From NCBI GenBank assembly GCA_951812585.1, contig OX638318.1:524819-588818 (forward strand): 64,000 nucleotides of DNA, in the 5' to 3' direction. The first letter of the stretch is position 1; each line of letters starts with the position of its first letter. Shown here one piece after another: positions 45,873 through 53,989 of the stretch. The notes beneath the pieces were generated by a model. That model saw only the letters and a list, made by a program, of their open reading frames with translations, was not told where the DNA came from and ran no database searches. Both the position numbers and the translations under genes were made by a program. The stretch comes from Rhodothermales bacterium. Its GTDB lineage: Bacteria > Bacteroidota > Rhodothermia > Rhodothermales > Bin80.

Positions 45873-46537
45873 CAGCTCCCCGCAATTGCGCGCTCCAAAA
45901 GCGCCGCGCTGTCCGGGCCGTAGTTGAAAAGAAGATCCAGAGCAGTCATACCGGACACAAACCCGGCGAAAGCCTGGCGATACGTTGGATGCATGAAGTC
46001 CAGCATTCGGATTTTCATTTCGCGATGACGGTCTGCGTGCGCTGCCGCAGGGGGCAAAAGTACCACTTGGTGGGGAAACGAGCGCGCTGCTTCCAACATG
46101 GTGCAGGGCTGGCCTTCCATGACCGAAGCGCGCCACAGGCGCGTGCGAAGGCCAAAGAGCGCATGCGTCAGCGTTACCGAGGCGCAGGTCGCATCGGCCA
46201 GAAACGTGTGCTCGGTGGCAAAAAAATCCGCAAGTGCCGCCTCGTACCGCGCGAAGAAGGGTGTGCGGCCATAGCTGTGGACGAGTGCTTTCCAGTGCCG
46301 CTGCCGCCAGTCGACGATCGGGCTGATCCGCGTGCGGACAGACGGATATCCATGCTGCCCGCCGCTCAGGGGCACCGTCAACCAATGTGCACCCTGGCTG
46401 CTGCGCACGCGTGTGCGGTTCTGAAACGACTGGCGGCTGTACTGAAACATGTCCGCCATCACAAAGTCCTCTACACTCATCATGAGTGCGACGAACTCCA
46501 GGCCGGGGAAGTACTCAGGTGGTCGGACCGACAGCAT
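45872..46537 (-). CDS. WbqC family protein
   Basis: A 221-residue protein of the WbqC family (PF08889). Typical features are the N-terminal PPEYFPGLEFVALMMSVEDF, MFQYSRQSFQNRTRV, WLTVPL, and W-K-A-L...Y-x-x-x-PFF (HWKALVHSYGRTPFFARYE), followed by the YGPDSAALL end. WbqC-like proteins occur in O-antigen and cell-surface glycan clusters and in Bacteroidota core genomes next to signal peptidase genes; the catalytic function is not established. The gene is divergent from the LD-carboxypeptidase gene, with a repeat-rich region of 75 bases between them. The stop is used as part of the MscS start. Confidence 0.88.
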   Translation of the reverse strand: MLSVRPPEYFPGLEFVALMMSVEDFVMADMFQYSRQSFQNRTRVRSSQGAHWLTVPLSGGQHGYPSVRTRISPIVDWRQRHWKALVHSYGRTPFFARYEAALADFFATEHTFLADATCASVTLTHALFGLRTRLWRASVMEGQPCTMLEAARSFPHQVVLLPPAAAHADRHREMKIRMLDFMHPTYRQAFAGFVSGMTALDLLFNYGPDSAALLERAIAGS

Positions 46538-46549
46538 GCCGATTGTGTG

Positions 46550-46585
46550 TATCTGTGTACGTATCTGCGTACATATCTGCGTATC
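46550..46585 (+). repeat. three 12-bp tandem repeats between divergent genes
   Basis: The units TATCTGTGTACG (46550-46561), TATCTGCGTACA (46562-46573) and TATCTGCGTATC (46574-46585) follow each other without gap. They lie between the wbqC start (minus) and the LD-carboxypeptidase start (plus). The last unit runs into the candidate -7 box TATCTTTG. They could be regulator-binding sites for one or both genes. Confidence 0.65.
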
Positions 46586-46589
46586 TTTG
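46582..46589 (+). promoter_or_regulatory. candidate -7 promoter box for the LD-carboxypeptidase gene
   Basis: TATCTTTG matches the Bacteroidota consensus TAnnTTTG exactly. It lies 23 bases before the proposed TTG start. No TTG box sits at the expected -33 distance; that place is taken by the 12-bp repeats. Confidence 0.4.
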
Positions 46590-46612
46590 CCTTCTACTCT
46601 CTACGCGCACGC

Positions 46613-47527
46613 TTGCACCGGCTACTCCCGCTTTTTCCTGGCGACACGATTGCCATCGTAGCGCCAAGCAGCGCGCCGCATAAGCAGTCGCGACTGACCA
46701 GTGGACTGGCAGCACTCGAGGCGGAAGGCTTCATTCTCGACTGGGAGCCGCAGAGCTTGGAGCGCCGCGGCTACCTGGCGGGCAGCGATGCCGCGCGGGC
46801 CCGGCAGCTCAACCGGGCGATCACGCACAGCCATGCCAAGGCCATCATGTGCGTGCGGGGAGGCTACGGTGCCATGCGTATCCTGGACCGCATCGACTAC
46901 AGCGCCGCCCGCCGCAGCCCTAAGCTGCTGATCGGCTTCAGCGACGTGACTGCTTTGCACCTCGCCCTGTACAAGCACGCGGCTTGGCGCGGACTGTCGG
47001 GACCGCTCGTGGTGAGCTTTGCAGAAACTGGCCCGCGCCTCAGGGCACGCTTTTTGGCCCTGGCACGCGGTGAGCTGGCTCCGCCCATCCGTTCGCTGGA
47101 GGCCCTGCAGTGCGGCACCGCGCACGGAACCCTTCTGGGCGGCAACCTGTCCATGGTCGCGCGCCTTGTCGGAACGCCACACATGCCCTCGCTCCGGGGT
47201 GCCATCCTGTTTCTTGAGGATGTGGGCGAGGCGCCCTATCGCATCGATGCGCTCTTGGCGCAGCTGCGTCTCGCGGGCCATCTGGACCGGTTGGGCGGCG
47301 TCGTGCTGGGGGCTTTTACAGGTTGGGAGCCCCGAAGCGACCAGCCGGTGCTGACGCCTGCCGAGATCTTTGCGGACTATTTTGCCGATGCAAAATACCC
47401 TGTGGCCACTGGCCTCCGGTATGGGCATTTTTCGGAGCGGGAGACGATCCCGGTAGGCGTGCCCGCGACGCTCGCTGTAACCCCAGGCGGCAGTACACTC
47501 AGCATGCATGAGTCCATATGCGGTTGA
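46613..47527 (+). CDS. LD-carboxypeptidase (peptidase family S66)
   Basis: A protein of about 304 residues that would cleave the terminal D-Ala from murein tetrapeptides during peptidoglycan recycling. S66 features are present: the N-terminal LFPGDTIAIVAPSS, RGGYGAMRILDRIDY, the nucleophile region LLIGFSDVTALHLAL, the Glu region ILFLEDVGEAPYRIDALL, and the His region YGHFSERETIPVG. No ATG is available before the conserved start; TTG 46613 fits the family N terminus and the nearby -7 box, and a GTG at 46547 (within the 12-bp repeats) is the alternative. The much longer frame upstream of that overlaps wbqC antisense and is not real. The purN gene follows after 57 bases. Confidence 0.88.
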   Translation: MHRLLPLFPGDTIAIVAPSSAPHKQSRLTSGLAALEAEGFILDWEPQSLERRGYLAGSDAARARQLNRAITHSHAKAIMCVRGGYGAMRILDRIDYSAARRSPKLLIGFSDVTALHLALYKHAAWRGLSGPLVVSFAETGPRLRARFLALARGELAPPIRSLEALQCGTAHGTLLGGNLSMVARLVGTPHMPSLRGAILFLEDVGEAPYRIDALLAQLRLAGHLDRLGGVVLGAFTGWEPRSDQPVLTPAEIFADYFADAKYPVATGLRYGHFSERETIPVGVPATLAVTPGGSTLSMHESICG

Positions 47528-47584
47528 GTAGAATTGCCACACTGCTGCCACCTTGCGCGGCACAGAGCTAAACCCAACGAGCCT

Positions 47585-48211
47585 ATGGCGCAACACCTAG
47601 CAGTCATGGCCTCGGGGGGCGGCTCCAACTTTCGCGCGATCCTCCACGCCATTGAAGCCGGCACACTGCCGCTGCGCTGCCCGCTGCTGGTAAGCAATCG
47701 GTCCTCGGCAGGCGCGCTCAAGATCGCTGAAAGCCATGGCGTTACGGCGGTCGTGATCAACCCTGCGGCCTATGAAGCTGAAGCTGACTATGTGGCGGCG
47801 CTTATGGACCTCTTTGCGCGGCATCAGATAGACCTGGTAGCCCTGGCAGGATACCTCAAGAAGGTTCCTGTCCCCGTTGTCCGCGCGTTCAGACACCGCA
47901 TGGTCAACATTCACCCTGCGCTTTTGCCGGACTTTGGCGGACCTGGACTCTACGGCTTACGGGTCCATGCAGCGGTGCTGGCGGCAGGCGCTAGGCAGAG
48001 CGGCGCCACCATCCACTTTGTGGACGAGGAATACGACACGGGACCCTGCATTTTACAGGAGCAGGTCCCCGTACTGGCAGACGATACGCCGCAAACGCTC
48101 GCAGCCCGCGTGCTTGCGGTGGAGCATAAGCTGTATCCCAAGGCGCTGGCGCTTTTGGCGCAAGATCGGATACGCGTAAATGGACGAGTGGTAACTATCT
48201 TTGGCGCGTGA
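47585..48211 (+). CDS. purN: phosphoribosylglycinamide formyltransferase
   Basis: A 208-residue enzyme that transfers a formyl group from 10-formyl-tetrahydrofolate to glycinamide ribonucleotide, the third step of purine synthesis. The motifs are the GAR-binding loop MASGGGSNFRAI, the catalytic N108-I-H110-P in VNIHPALLPDFGGPGLYG, SGATIHFVDEEYD with D151, and TGPCILQ. The length is standard for the family. ATG 47585 is the start; an upstream ATG at 47534 adds a non-conserved stretch. The stop overlaps the purH start (GTGA), so two purine genes are co-translated. Confidence 0.95.
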   Translation: MAQHLAVMASGGGSNFRAILHAIEAGTLPLRCPLLVSNRSSAGALKIAESHGVTAVVINPAAYEAEADYVAALMDLFARHQIDLVALAGYLKKVPVPVVRAFRHRMVNIHPALLPDFGGPGLYGLRVHAAVLAAGARQSGATIHFVDEEYDTGPCILQEQVPVLADDTPQTLAARVLAVEHKLYPKALALLAQDRIRVNGRVVTIFGA

Positions 48212-49782
48212 TTGAAGCACGGAGCAATATCCCCTTTCCGGACCATGTCCCTGTACGGCGGACGCTCCTGTCTACGTACGACAAGACAGGACTAGCCCGG
48301 TTTGCCGCCGCATTGCAGGCGCTGGACATCGAACTGATCTCCAGCGGAGGGACGGCGCGCCACCTGCGCGCGGCAGGCCTGCGCGTACAAGAGGTGTCAA
48401 CCGTGACCGGCTTTCCCGAAATTCTGGGCGGCCGCGTCAAGACGCTGCATCCCAGGGTGCACGGCGGCATCTTGTACCGGCGCGGCGACCCGAAGGACGA
48501 GGCCGAACTGATGGCAGAGAACATCGGTCCCGTGGATATGGTGGTGGTCAACCTGTATCCATTCGCTCAGGCGGTAGCGCAGCCAGGCAGCACCGATGCC
48601 ATCGCGGCGGAGAACATCGACATCGGCGGTCCGGCCATGGCCCGGGCTGCAGCAAAAAACTTTGCCTATGTCGCGGCCGTGTCGCGGCCTTCCGCGTACG
48701 ATGCGGTTCTGAGCGAGCTCCAGAAAAACGGCGGCACCCTCTCGCTGGCCACCCGTCGCAGCCTAGCCCAGGCCACCTTTGAGCAAACAGCCTCCTACGA
48801 CCGGGCCGTCAGCCGGTACCTCGCCCGAGCGCCGGGTACGCTGCCGGCAGCGTACGATTGGCATCTCCCCAGGAGCCATGCGCTTCGCTACGGCGAAAAT
48901 CCTCACCAGGCGGCTGCGTTCTACGGCGACCTGGGGGCCGCTGTGCAGCAACTCCATGGTAAGGCGCTCTCCTACAACAACCTGATTGACACCGATGCGG
49001 CCCTGTCGCTTATTGCTGAGTTCGCCCATGCGCCACCGGCCGTGGCCATATTGAAACATACCAATCCATGCGGCGTGGCAATCGCGGATTCACTGGAATC
49101 GGCATATGCCCGGGCATTTGCCACCGATACGATGTCGCCCTTTGGAGGGATCGTGGTAATGAACCGGTGCTGCACGCTGGCCGCCGCCAGCGCCATCAAC
49201 GAGGTTTTTACAGAAATCATCATCGCGCCTGGGTTCGAGGAAGACGCCTTGCACTTCTTGAAAAAGAAAAGAAATCGTCGGCTGCTAAAGGCGGGAGCTC
49301 CAGCGAAAGATGGCTTGGAGGCGCGCCACACCCTTGGCGGCGTGCTTTGTCAAACGCGCGACCTGCCTTTGGAACAGGCGCTGGCCCCGCAGCTGCAATG
49401 CGTAACCAAACGCCAGCCCACTTCCTCAGAGCTTCAGGATATCGACTTTGCCTGGCGCGTAGCCAAACATGTCAAGAGCAACGCCATCGTGTATGCCAGG
49501 GGGCAGCGCACGCTGGGCATTGGAGCCGGTCAGATGAGCAGAATAGACGCTTCGGAAATCGCCGTCATGAAGGCGCACAAGTCCGGGCTCGATCTTCAGG
49601 GCAGCGTTGTAGCATCCGATGCGTTCTTTCCGTTTGCCGATGGGCTGCAGGCCGCAGCGGACGCCGGGGCACGCGCCGCCGTGCAGCCGGGCGGATCAGT
49701 GCGCGATGAAGCCGTCATCAGTGCCGCCAATGCGCGGAATATGACGATGGTCTTCACAGGAAAGCGTCATTTTCGTCACTAA
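48208..49782 (+). CDS. purH: bifunctional AICAR transformylase/IMP cyclohydrolase
   Basis: A 524-residue enzyme for the last two steps of IMP synthesis. The N-terminal cyclohydrolase (MGS-like) domain has LLSTYDKTGLARFAAALQAL, ISSGGTARHLRAAGL and GGRVKTLHPRVHGGIL. The transformylase part has ALRYGENPHQAAAFYG, LSYNNLIDTDAALSLI, AILKHTNPCGVAIAD and the C-terminal SDAFFPFADGLQAAADAGA and QPGGSVRD. The length matches family members. The GTG start at 48208 overlaps the purN stop. An 88-base gap with a TATAAT-like box separates it from mreB. Confidence 0.96.
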   Translation: MIEARSNIPFPDHVPVRRTLLSTYDKTGLARFAAALQALDIELISSGGTARHLRAAGLRVQEVSTVTGFPEILGGRVKTLHPRVHGGILYRRGDPKDEAELMAENIGPVDMVVVNLYPFAQAVAQPGSTDAIAAENIDIGGPAMARAAAKNFAYVAAVSRPSAYDAVLSELQKNGGTLSLATRRSLAQATFEQTASYDRAVSRYLARAPGTLPAAYDWHLPRSHALRYGENPHQAAAFYGDLGAAVQQLHGKALSYNNLIDTDAALSLIAEFAHAPPAVAILKHTNPCGVAIADSLESAYARAFATDTMSPFGGIVVMNRCCTLAAASAINEVFTEIIIAPGFEEDALHFLKKKRNRRLLKAGAPAKDGLEARHTLGGVLCQTRDLPLEQALAPQLQCVTKRQPTSSELQDIDFAWRVAKHVKSNAIVYARGQRTLGIGAGQMSRIDASEIAVMKAHKSGLDLQGSVVASDAFFPFADGLQAAADAGARAAVQPGGSVRDEAVISAANARNMTMVFTGKRHFRH

Positions 49783-49823
49783 CGCACAAAAGACTTTGCG
49801 GCCTATCTGGTATCTCAGGCCCG

Positions 49824-49829
49824 TATAAT
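49824..49829 (+). promoter_or_regulatory. possible -10 box upstream of mreB
   Basis: TATAAT lies 41 bases before the mreB start, within the 88-base gap after purH. No matching -35 or TTG box was seen at standard spacing, so this is only a weak promoter candidate. Confidence 0.3.
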
Positions 49830-49870
49830 AGCGTATCCTATGCTGGACACACTGTCGCATCGAACACCAA

Positions 49871-50881
49871 ATGCCATTGCTGCGCTTCTCATCTGACGTT
49901 GCCATAGATCTCGGTACAGCCAATACCCTGATCTACATCAAAGGCAAGGGGATCACGCTCAACGAACCGAGCATCGTTGCAGTTCACCGAAACTCGCGCA
50001 AGCAACTCGCCGTGGGTCGGGAAGCGCTGATGATGCATGAGCGCACACACAAGGAAATCGAGACGATCCGCCCGCTTAAGGATGGCGTCATTGCAAACTT
50101 CGAGGTTGCGGAACAGCTTATTCGCGGGCTGATTCAGAAGGTGCAGAAGGGATGGCTCACCTCCATCCGCCGGATGGTTGTCTGTATTCCCAGCGGCATC
50201 ACCGAGGTGGAAAAGCGTGCCGTGCGCGACAGCGCCGAGCATGCCGGAGCCAAAAAGGTTTTTCTTATTGCTGAACCGATGGCGGCCGCCATTGGAATCG
50301 GCCTTGATGTGACCGAGCCTATCGGCAACATGATCGTGGACATTGGCGGCGGCACCACAGAGATCGCAGTCATCTCGCTCAGCGGCATCGTCGTGAACGA
50401 GTCCATCCGAACCGGAGGCGACAAGGTGGACAGCGCCATCCACCACTATTTTAAAAAGTATCACAACCTGTCCATCGGGCAGCGGACGGCGGAACGTCTG
50501 AAGCGGGAGGCGGGCAGCGCCGTGCCGCTGAACCCGGAGCTCAAGATTTCGGTCAAGGGACAAGACCATGTCAGCGGCATTCCGAAGATTCGGACTATCA
50601 GCTCGGAATCTGTGCGCGAAGCGCTGAAGACCCCTGTCGAAGAGGTTGCGCTGGCAGTTACACGGTGCCTGGAACACACGCCGCCGGAGCTGGGGGCAGA
50701 CATCTTGGAGCGTGGCATCATGCTGACGGGGGGCGGCGCGCTGCTGAAGGGCATGGATGAGCTGATTCGAAGCCGCGTAGAAATCCCTGTCTACCTGGCG
50801 GAAGATCCGCTTACCTGCGTAGCGCGGGGCACCGGCAAGGTCCTGGAGGACCTTGCTGCGTACAAGAATGTCCTGATATAG
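49871..50881 (+). CDS. mreB: rod shape-determining protein MreB
   Basis: A 336-residue actin-like protein that forms membrane-bound filaments guiding lateral cell-wall synthesis. Nucleotide-binding motifs are clear: phosphate 1 D13-LGTANT, phosphate 2 D157-IGGGTTE, and the adenosine region MLTGGGALLKGMDEL. FLIAEPMAAAIGIGLDV and SIRTGGDKVDSAI are typical MreB segments. The length is near the usual 330-350 residues. MreC follows after 20 bases. The organism is therefore expected to be rod-shaped. Confidence 0.97.
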   Translation: MPLLRFSSDVAIDLGTANTLIYIKGKGITLNEPSIVAVHRNSRKQLAVGREALMMHERTHKEIETIRPLKDGVIANFEVAEQLIRGLIQKVQKGWLTSIRRMVVCIPSGITEVEKRAVRDSAEHAGAKKVFLIAEPMAAAIGIGLDVTEPIGNMIVDIGGGTTEIAVISLSGIVVNESIRTGGDKVDSAIHHYFKKYHNLSIGQRTAERLKREAGSAVPLNPELKISVKGQDHVSGIPKIRTISSESVREALKTPVEEVALAVTRCLEHTPPELGADILERGIMLTGGGALLKGMDELIRSRVEIPVYLAEDPLTCVARGTGKVLEDLAAYKNVLI

Positions 50882-50901
50882 CGCCGCAACCCGGGTATCC
50901 C

Positions 50902-51729
50902 ATGATCAATCGTAGGCGGGATAGCACCAGCGACTGGATTGTCCTGACCGGCCTCCTATTGACTGCAATATTCTTCATGGTTACCTGGAATAATCCGTTG
51001 GTGCGCAATCTGCGCACGCTGTCGCTGCAGGTAGCCAGCCAGGCAGAAGCCCGAATGACCTGGGCCAGCCAGTACATACGTGCGTTCAATGAAAACAAGA
51101 CGCTCCGACGTGACAATGTGGTCCTGAACAGCCAACTGGCCCGCCTCAACCTGGCGCGTATGGAGAACACACAGCTTAAAGAGGCGCTGGGCTTCAAGCA
51201 GGAGTCTGGCTACAGCATGGTGGCCGCCCGCATCATTTCCAAGGACATCTTCGGCCAGAACAACTTTCTTACTCTCAATGTGGGGGCCGACGACAATGTG
51301 GAAGTGGATATGCCAGTGGTTAACGAACACGGCATCGTTGGACGGGTGGTACTGGTCAGCAAGAACTACAGCCGTGTGCTGCCGTATCTCAATACGGGCT
51401 TCAGGGTGCCGGTGCAGGTGCGCCCTAGCTTCGCAGTCGGCGTGGTCAGCTGGCCCGGCACGCGCCCCGATGAGCTGGTGCTCGAAAACATCGTTACGAC
51501 GGTAGCGGTGAATGTCGGCGACACGCTGGTGACAAGCGCCACCAGCCAGATCTTTCCGCCCGGCTACCTGGTGGGCCAGATCACCGAGATTTCGACAATC
51601 ACAGGGATGGGCACACTGGACATCAAAGTACGACCGGCCGCCGCCCTGGATGAGACACAGCATGCCTTCGTCCTGCTGCACCACTACGCGGAAGAACGTG
51701 CAGTCCTGGAAGGCGAGTCCGTTCGCTGA
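50902..51729 (+). CDS. mreC: rod shape-determining protein MreC
   Basis: A 275-residue bitopic protein: a short cytoplasmic N terminus, one membrane helix (about residues 13-30), a coiled-coil (about 55-90, ENKTLRRDNVVLNSQLARL), then the two-beta-barrel MreC domain (AARIISKDIFGQNNFLTLNV, VVNEHGIVGRVVLVSKNYSR, GDTLVTSATSQIFPPGYLVG). It links MreB to the periplasmic cell-wall synthases. Its position after mreB is standard. The usual mreD, mrdA and mrdB genes do not follow; dacB does, after 96 bases. Confidence 0.95.
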   Translation: MINRRRDSTSDWIVLTGLLLTAIFFMVTWNNPLVRNLRTLSLQVASQAEARMTWASQYIRAFNENKTLRRDNVVLNSQLARLNLARMENTQLKEALGFKQESGYSMVAARIISKDIFGQNNFLTLNVGADDNVEVDMPVVNEHGIVGRVVLVSKNYSRVLPYLNTGFRVPVQVRPSFAVGVVSWPGTRPDELVLENIVTTVAVNVGDTLVTSATSQIFPPGYLVGQITEISTITGMGTLDIKVRPAAALDETQHAFVLLHHYAEERAVLEGESVR

Positions 51730-51825
51730 TCTGCAGCGCGGACCGAGACGACTGGGCTGCCGCCGAATCCTGTGCTCGTCTTCCTGGCAGCCCCAAACAA
51801 TTGCTGCTACAGGCTACGATTCTTC

Positions 51826-53316
51826 ATGGCAACCGCACGAATAAGAGCAACCTTTTGGGGACTGCTGTGCGCATTCCTTTGCGCAGATGGTGCGCATGCA
51901 CAGCCGCAACGGACTCCTCTGGTGCGCGAGATTCAGCAAATCACCAACCGGGACCGCACCGCAAACGCCTGGTGGGGCATATTCGCAGTCGATCTTGCTT
52001 CGGACGAAATCATCTACAGTGAAAACGCCGGTCGAAGCTTTATTCCCGCCTCGGGCACCAAGCTCTATACAACCGCCGCAGCGCTGGACCAGCTCGGACC
52101 TCATTACACCTTTCGGACGCAACTGTTTGCCGATGGCTCTATGGCTGATGGCACGCTGAACGGGAACCTTGTTGTACGCGGCACAGGCGACCCTACGCTG
52201 GGCGGCGCCAAGTTATTCGAACCCCGGACGGCGGTCTTTGCACAGTGGGCTGAAATCCTGCGGGCCGCTGGCATCACGCATATCACGGGAGACATCATCG
52301 GGGACGACGATGTCTTCGACGACACCGCGCTGGGCAATAGCTGGGCCTGGGACGACGAGGTATACGGCTACTCGGCACAGATCAGCGGGCTTTCGTTTCA
52401 CGACAATGTGGTGGACGTAACCATTGAGGCACAGGCGCGCGGAGAGGCTGGCATCGTTGCGTGGGAGCCGCACGCGACCAGCTACGTCACCATCCAGAAC
52501 AGCACCCGCACCATTGGCAGAGGTCAGGCGCTCATTGAGGGCTATGATCGCACCCGTGGCACCAACATCATCCGGTTGTACAGCGAAGTACCCGAGGGGC
52601 GTACGGACCGGGAATCCCTTGCCGTGCATAATCCTACGCTCTACGCTGCGCATGTCCTGCGGGAGGTGCTCGTGGAGCAGGGCATCAGCGTAGGCGGCAT
52701 CGCTGTGGACGTAGACGATCTGTCCATCAAGCCGTCTTATGCTGCACTGCGCCTGATGGCGAACCACGATTCACCGCGGCTCGAGAGCATTGTGTCCATC
52801 GTAAACAAAGAAAGCCAGAACTTGTACGCAGAGCTGCTGCTTCGGACGTTAGGCGCTCAGCATCCGGTCGAGGATGACGTGCTTCCCCCTGGATCCGCGG
52901 CGATGGGCATTGCGGCTGCGGCGCGGACGTTTGCTGCTGCGGCCATTGATACCAGCCGATTGCAGCTGGTGGATGGCTCAGGCCTATCCCGAAAGAATCT
53001 GGTGACGCCTGCCATGACGGTTAAGCTCCTGCAATTCATGGCAAACCATGAAGACCCGCTCGTTCGCGCGGCCTATGCGCAGTCCCTCGCCGTAGGCGGC
53101 CGGGATGGCACGCTGGAGTACCGGTTTCGGTCCGGGGTGGACGTACGCGCAAAAACAGGCTCGCTCGGCAACGTCAGCTCGCTCAGCGGCTACCTGCGTA
53201 CGGCATCCGGCCGCATGCTGGCATTCGCTGTTGTGTGCAACCATTACACTGTGCCGACTCGCGAAGTCCGACTGGCCATTGATCGTATTGTAACAGTGCT
53301 TTCGCAGCGGTTATAG
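51826..53316 (+). CDS. dacB: D-alanyl-D-alanine carboxypeptidase/endopeptidase (PBP4, peptidase S13)
   Basis: A 496-residue low-molecular-weight penicillin-binding protein of the S13 family, which removes the terminal D-Ala or cleaves cross-links in peptidoglycan. The signal peptide is residues 1-25 (ending GAHAQ). The active-site motifs are S76-G-T-K79 (SxxK, in FIPASGTKLYTT), S330-Q-N332 (SxN) and K443-T-G445. The GTGDPTLGG segment after the first motif is typical of DacB. The start at ATG 51826 is chosen for the signal peptide. It follows mreC directly, which supports a shared wall-growth role. A short perfect hairpin follows the stop. Confidence 0.94.
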   Translation: MATARIRATFWGLLCAFLCADGAHAQPQRTPLVREIQQITNRDRTANAWWGIFAVDLASDEIIYSENAGRSFIPASGTKLYTTAAALDQLGPHYTFRTQLFADGSMADGTLNGNLVVRGTGDPTLGGAKLFEPRTAVFAQWAEILRAAGITHITGDIIGDDDVFDDTALGNSWAWDDEVYGYSAQISGLSFHDNVVDVTIEAQARGEAGIVAWEPHATSYVTIQNSTRTIGRGQALIEGYDRTRGTNIIRLYSEVPEGRTDRESLAVHNPTLYAAHVLREVLVEQGISVGGIAVDVDDLSIKPSYAALRLMANHDSPRLESIVSIVNKESQNLYAELLLRTLGAQHPVEDDVLPPGSAAMGIAAAARTFAAAAIDTSRLQLVDGSGLSRKNLVTPAMTVKLLQFMANHEDPLVRAAYAQSLAVGGRDGTLEYRFRSGVDVRAKTGSLGNVSSLSGYLRTASGRMLAFAVVCNHYTVPTREVRLAIDRIVTVLSQRL

Positions 53317-53319
53317 GCG

Positions 53320-53337
53320 GCCCGAATCCTTTCGGGC
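53320..53337 (+). terminator. hairpin after dacB
   Basis: GCCCGAA (53320-53326) and TTCGGGC (53331-53337) pair perfectly over 7 bp with a four-base loop, starting 4 bases after the dacB stop. No long T-run follows, but the position fits a terminator. Confidence 0.5.
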
Positions 53338-53342
53338 GTACG

Positions 53343-53360
53343 TTCGTACCATTCGTACCA
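53343..53360 (+). repeat. 9-bp tandem direct repeat upstream of hslV
   Basis: TTCGTACCA occurs twice in tandem (53343-53351 and 53352-53360), just after the dacB hairpin and about 55 bases before the hslV start. It may be part of the hslV control region; no promoter box could be assigned. Confidence 0.4.
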
Positions 53361-53414
53361 GAAAGACGGGGCTGTTGCGGCGACGACTAAGAATGTTCGC
53401 CATTCAACATTTTG

Positions 53415-53978
53415 ATGGATTTGCAAAGGCACCCCCGAACGCACGGCACCACGGTTGTCGGCGTGCGCATGGGGGGAAAGGTAGTTCTCGGATCAGATGG
53501 CCAGGCAACGATGGGAACTGTAGTCATGAAACACCGGGCACACAAAGTGCGTCCGCTGTTTGGCGGAAAGATCCTGGCAGGATTTGCGGGTGCCACAGCG
53601 GACGCGTTCACGCTGTTTGAACGCTTTGAAGAAAAGCTGCAGCAGTTTTCTGGAAATATTACACGCGCTGCTGTAGAGCTCGCTAAGGATTGGCGTACTG
53701 ATCGGTACCTGAGGCGACTGGAGGCCCTATTGGCAGTGGGGGCACCTGATCGGCTGCTTGTGATCAGTGGCAGCGGCGATGTAATTGAACCCGATGATGA
53801 TATCGTCGCGATTGGGTCAGGCGGGCCGTACGCATTGGCTGCGGCCCGCGCGCTGGTGCAGCATGCACCGGCACTCCCGGCCAGGGACGTGGTAGCGCAC
53901 GCATTGGCCGTTGCGGCGGACATATGCATCTACACGAACACCAATGTATCCATTCTGGAAATTGATGCCTCTGCCTAG
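53415..53978 (+). CDS. hslV: ATP-dependent protease subunit HslV
   Basis: A 187-residue proteasome-like peptidase. An 11-residue propeptide precedes the expected cleavage before T12 ([11 protein letters not shown]), the N-terminal nucleophile. Typical segments are [62 protein letters not shown]-like [18 protein letters not shown] and DICIYTNTN. It assembles into two hexameric rings capped by HslU. The start at ATG 53415 is preceded directly by an in-frame TTG. A NYN-domain gene lies between it and hslU, which is unusual. Confidence 0.95.
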   Translation: MDLQRHPRTHGTTVVGVRMGGKVVLGSDGQATMGTVVMKHRAHKVRPLFGGKILAGFAGATADAFTLFERFEEKLQQFSGNITRAAVELAKDWRTDRYLRRLEALLAVGAPDRLLVISGSGDVIEPDDDIVAIGSGGPYALAAARALVQHAPALPARDVVAHALAVAADICIYTNTNVSILEIDASA

Positions 53979-53989
53979 CGCGCGAGAGG

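Noticed and set aside
45873-46385. N-terminal extension of the MscS frame
   Set aside because: It overlaps wbqC in another frame on the same strand; the MscS domain begins at ATG 45872 and the wbqC frame is the conserved one.
46550-46585. Tandem repeats considered as a CRISPR array or replication iterons
   Set aside because: The units are 12 bp, directly adjacent and without spacers, and no replication gene is nearby.
45989-46612. N-terminal extension of the LD-carboxypeptidase frame
   Set aside because: It runs antisense through wbqC and shows no homology; the conserved S66 N terminus begins near 46613.
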